DNA from: Chromera velia
Lineage: Eukaryota > Sar > Chromeraceae
Assembly: GCA_018398765.1 (NCBI GenBank)
Contig: JAHBMJ010002025.1
Coordinates: 1-23,525 of the forward strand
Direction of reading: 5' to 3'
Length of the DNA stretch: 23,525 nucleotides
Below the pieces are notes generated by a model. It saw only the letters and a list, made by a program, of their open reading frames with translations. It was not told the DNA's origin and searched no databases. The translations under genes were made by a program, and so were the position numbers. Of this stretch, positions 20,837 to 23,525 are shown piece after piece; the first letter of the stretch is position 1; every line of letters begins with the position of its first letter.

Positions 20837-21442
20837 ACGCTAACTTAAACTTCCAATTTTTTTTTTGTATGATTGATTAATTTAACAAGAAACCATGAAT
20901 CAACCAATCTTCAAATTTTAATAATGACTCGATCTGCGTTTCTTAAGTATATAGTTCTAGTTCTGATAATAATAAACGTGAATCATTACTATAGAATCAT
21001 TATATATAATGATATATAGACTATATAATATAGTGCTACACACATGTAGTGAAATATGTTTTAATTTGATCATGGCACCATCATGCATAGTTTAGTAATT
21101 GAAAATGTACTCAAAAATCTATGATGTCAGAAGAAATTTAACTGGGGGAAAACAAAATTGCAGATGAAAAATAAACATATTAAAGCCTCAAGTACTTTTA
21201 CTGTGCTATACTTATTATATAGACACGATTCGAGGTTTTTTTAACACTAGAAATAACATGTTTATACTTTTTTCTTACACATGACACATAAAAAAATCGG
21301 AAATGTCTAAAAAACAGAGAGTTGTATATATATACGTGCCAGACGCCAGTCCGTGACATTGAGTTTGTGGCTCAGCTAGTAGCTCGATCAGCATCTTTGA
21401 TTCATCACCATCCATATTTCCTTCCTTCCTTTAATTGTCCAT
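20837..21442. other. AT-rich spacer downstream of the TenA exon
   Basis: It contains AT palindromes such as AATCATTATATATAATGAT near 20994-21012 and poly-T runs. I see no gene. Confidence 0.5.
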
Positions 21443-21950
21443 TCAACTCCACTGCAGGCTCAACTCGAGGCCCCCGTCTCCCTCTGCTCCTTCGGTCTTG
21501 TCGCTCCACGCCCTCCCTGTGGCCGTCTCTGTCTGAGACTCTGAGTCTACTTGCGCGACTTCATTTCTTGGCATCTCTTCGGAATTGTCAGTCGATCGCG
21601 CTTCCTCGAAACCCTGAGTGCTCAGGTCAACCGACGGGGGGCTTAGCAATTCATCCGGAGCAGGCCACTTGTGCCATGACTGAAGCCAGAAGAGCCACTC
21701 ATAGAAGAGGCCCTGTCTGTAGACGTGGACTGCTTCCTCCTTCTCCCATTCGTCTGCGCTCTGCAGTCCTGCCTCCATGTGGGCCTCCATCACCAGACTT
21801 AAATGCTCATTTTCCTTCGAGGCATACTCCTCTATCCACCAACCGTACGGGTGGTCCTTGAGGGACTCTTCCGTCTGCTGGCTCTTCAACGCTTTACCTG
21901 TGTACTCATACAGACGCTGACAGGGCATCACGGAAACCAGGCCGAGGAAC
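21443..21950 (-). CDS. TenA/THI-4 family protein, last exon
   Basis: A strong acceptor (CTTGTCCGCAG, ending at 21951) opens an exon of 168 codons plus a TGA stop. It reads FLGLVSVMPCQRLYEYTGKA, HPYGWWIEEYAS, then GLFYEWLFWLQSWHKWP. These match the C-terminal half of TenA-type aminopyrimidine hydrolases (thiaminase II fold, heme-oxygenase-like helical bundle): the PC-x-x-Y segment with the catalytic Cys, the HPY-x-WI-x-x-YAS segment, and the C-terminal YEW-x-FW segment with the conserved Glu. The family salvages thiamin breakdown products. After WP there is a polar, Ser/Glu-rich tail of about 75 residues not typical of the family. The upstream exons were not found between 21954 and 22200 and should lie beyond the minisatellite, outside the window. 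The first residue's codon is split across the junction. Confidence 0.7.
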
Positions 21951-22201
21951 CTGCGGACAAGCATCGATCGGGGACGCGAACGAAGGCAGGAAGGAATGAA
22001 GGTGGTTAACTTTCGTATCGACATAGACTCGGCACTCGAATTTCTGAATCGGTGTGACATCGGAGTGAGATTGCTTGTAGAGAAGCCAAGCTAGGACCTT
22101 ATCTTTCGACCCTCTTTCGAGAGTTTGTGTGGGAACACTTTGGACAGCACGATGAGGAAACTGTCCCACAGTCTCCCTACAACCTCTCTGTGGACCGAAA
22201 C

Positions 22202-23525
22202 AAATCAAAAACTCCCACCCGCCTCGCACAAGCAAAGAAGAAATCAAAAACTCCAAAAACTCCCACCCGCCTCGCACAAACAAAGAAGAAATCAAAAACT
22301 CCAAAAACTCACACCAGCCTCGCACAACCAAAGAAGAAATCAAAAACTCCAAAAACTCACACCCGCCTCGCACAAACAAAGAAGAAATCAAAAACTCCAA
22401 AAACTCCCACCCGCCTCGCACAAGCAAAGAAGAAATCAAAAACTCCAAAAACTCACACCCGCCTCGCACAAGCAAAGAAAAAATCAAAAACTCCAAAAAC
22501 TCACACCAGCCTCGCACAAGCAAAGAAGAAATCAAAAACTCCAAAAACTCACACCCGCCTCGCACAAGCAAAGAAGAAATCAAAACCTCCAAAAACTCAC
22601 ACCAGCCTCGCACAGGCAAAGAAGAAATCAAAAACTCCAAAAACTCACACCAGTCTCTCACAAGCAAAGAAGAAACCAAAAACTCCAAAAACTCCCACCA
22701 GCCTCGCACAAGCAAAGAAGGAATCAAAAACTCCAAAAACTCCCACCAGCCTCGCACAAGCAAAGAAGAAATCAAAAACTCCAAAAACTCATACCAGTCT
22801 CTCACAAGCAAAGAAGAAATCAAAAACTCCAAAAACTCACACCAGTCTCTCACAAGCAAAGAAGAAATCAAAAACTCCAAAAACTCACACCAGCCTCGCA
22901 CAAGCAAAGAAGAAATCAAAAACTCCAAAAACTCACACCAGCCTCGCACAAGCAAAGAAGAAATCAAAAACTCAAAAAATCACACCAGCCTCGCACAACC
23001 AAAGAAGAAATCAAAAACTCCAAAAACTCCCACCAGCCTCGCACAAGCAAAGAAGAAATCAAAAACTCCAAAAACTTACACCAGCCTCGCACAACCAAAG
23101 AAGAAATCAAAAACTCCAAAAACTCACACCAGCCTCGCACAAGCAAAGAAGAAATCAAAAACTCCAAAAACTCACACCAGCCTCGCACAAGCAAAGAAGA
23201 AATCAAAAACTCCAAAAACTCCCACCCGCCTCTCACAAACAAAGAAGAAATCAAAAACTCCAAAAACTCACACCAGCCTCGCACAAGCAAAGAAGAAATC
23301 AAAAACTCCAAAAACTCACACCAGCCGCGCACAAGAAAAGAAGAAATCAACAACTCCAAAAACTCACACACGCCTCGCACAAGCAAAGAAGAAATCAAAA
23401 ACTCCAAAAACTCACACCAGCCTCGCACAAGAAAAGAAGAAATCAACAACTCCAAAAACTCACACCAGCCTCGCACAAGCAAAGAAGAAATCAAAAACTC
23501 CAAAAACTCACACCAGCCTCGCACA
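22202..23525. repeat. 48-bp minisatellite, about 27 copies, runs off right edge
   Basis: The unit contains GAAGAAATCAAAAACTCCAA followed by AAACTCACACCAGCCTCGCACAAGCAAA in order and is repeated head to tail. Because 48 is a multiple of 3, long frames are open by construction: all three plus-strand frames of the consensus, and one minus frame giving a 16-residue repeat (ISSLLVRGWCEFLEFL). I regard these as artefacts. Variant units recur every second copy in places (for example ACAAACAAAG near 22276 and 22372; CAAGAAAAG near 23330 and 23426), pointing to 96-bp dimer expansion. It lies where an upstream intron of the minus-strand TenA gene would be. Confidence 0.95.

Noticed and set aside
21906-23524. 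Long minus-strand frames made of the 16-residue repeat ISSLLVRGWCEFLEFL
   Set aside because: The 48-bp satellite unit leaves several frames open at once; variation among units shows no sign of protein-level constraint.
22202-23525. CRISPR-like array
   Set aside because: Units are contiguous with no unique spacers, and the setting is eukaryotic; it is a tandem minisatellite.

Overview
The window looks like nuclear DNA from a eukaryote. Genes are split by GT-AG introns, are spread out on both strands, and are separated by AT-rich spacers full of poly-A/T runs, CTAG-rich words and microsatellites. The gene-bearing blocks are closer to 50% GC. An ASC-1/TRIP4 orthologue, a TenA-type exon, an ankyrin-kinase-zinc-finger protein and a double PD-(D/E)XK protein would suit a large-genome alveolate or other alga, for example a chromerid. 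That assignment is inference from style only; no marker gene fixes the lineage.

Layout. 1-1467 (minus) is a coiled-coil frame that runs off the left edge and contains two in-frame TGA codons. 1477-4384 is mostly AT-rich non-coding DNA with small repeats, a GC-rich patch and a strong GGGGGC/GCCCCC hairpin. 4385-7271 (minus) is a complete three-exon TRIP4/ASC-1 gene, the best-supported gene here. Head-to-head with it, 7821-13229 (plus) is a very large single-frame gene with ankyrin repeats, a coiled coil, a protein kinase and RING/RNF213-like zinc fingers. It carries six in-frame stop codons but no frameshift. A 1.57-kb terminal-inverted-repeat (TIR) element sits inside it at 9377-10944, and removing the element with one 4-bp target duplication keeps the reading frame. 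13547-14921 is a second TIR element that carries a degenerate piece resembling a ubiquitin-specific protease. 15581-16894 (minus) encodes a protein with two PD-(D/E)XK-like motifs. 18118-20285 (plus) is an intron-rich unknown gene ending in an acidic tail. 20476-20836 is a small hAT-like MITE with 8-bp target duplications. 21443-21950 (minus) is the last exon of a TenA/THI-4 family gene. 22202-23525 is a 48-bp minisatellite that runs off the right edge, probably inside or next to the upstream part of the TenA gene.

How the parts relate. The genes do not form a pathway. TRIP4 belongs to ribosome-associated quality control and transcription coactivation, TenA to thiamin salvage. The most notable part is the middle of the window. 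A multi-domain ankyrin-kinase-E3-like gene has been disabled by nonsense changes that can each be explained by a single C:G to T:A transition, and by insertion of a TIR element. Two further TIR elements of different types lie within 12 kb, so this is a transposon-rich, decaying region next to conserved housekeeping genes.
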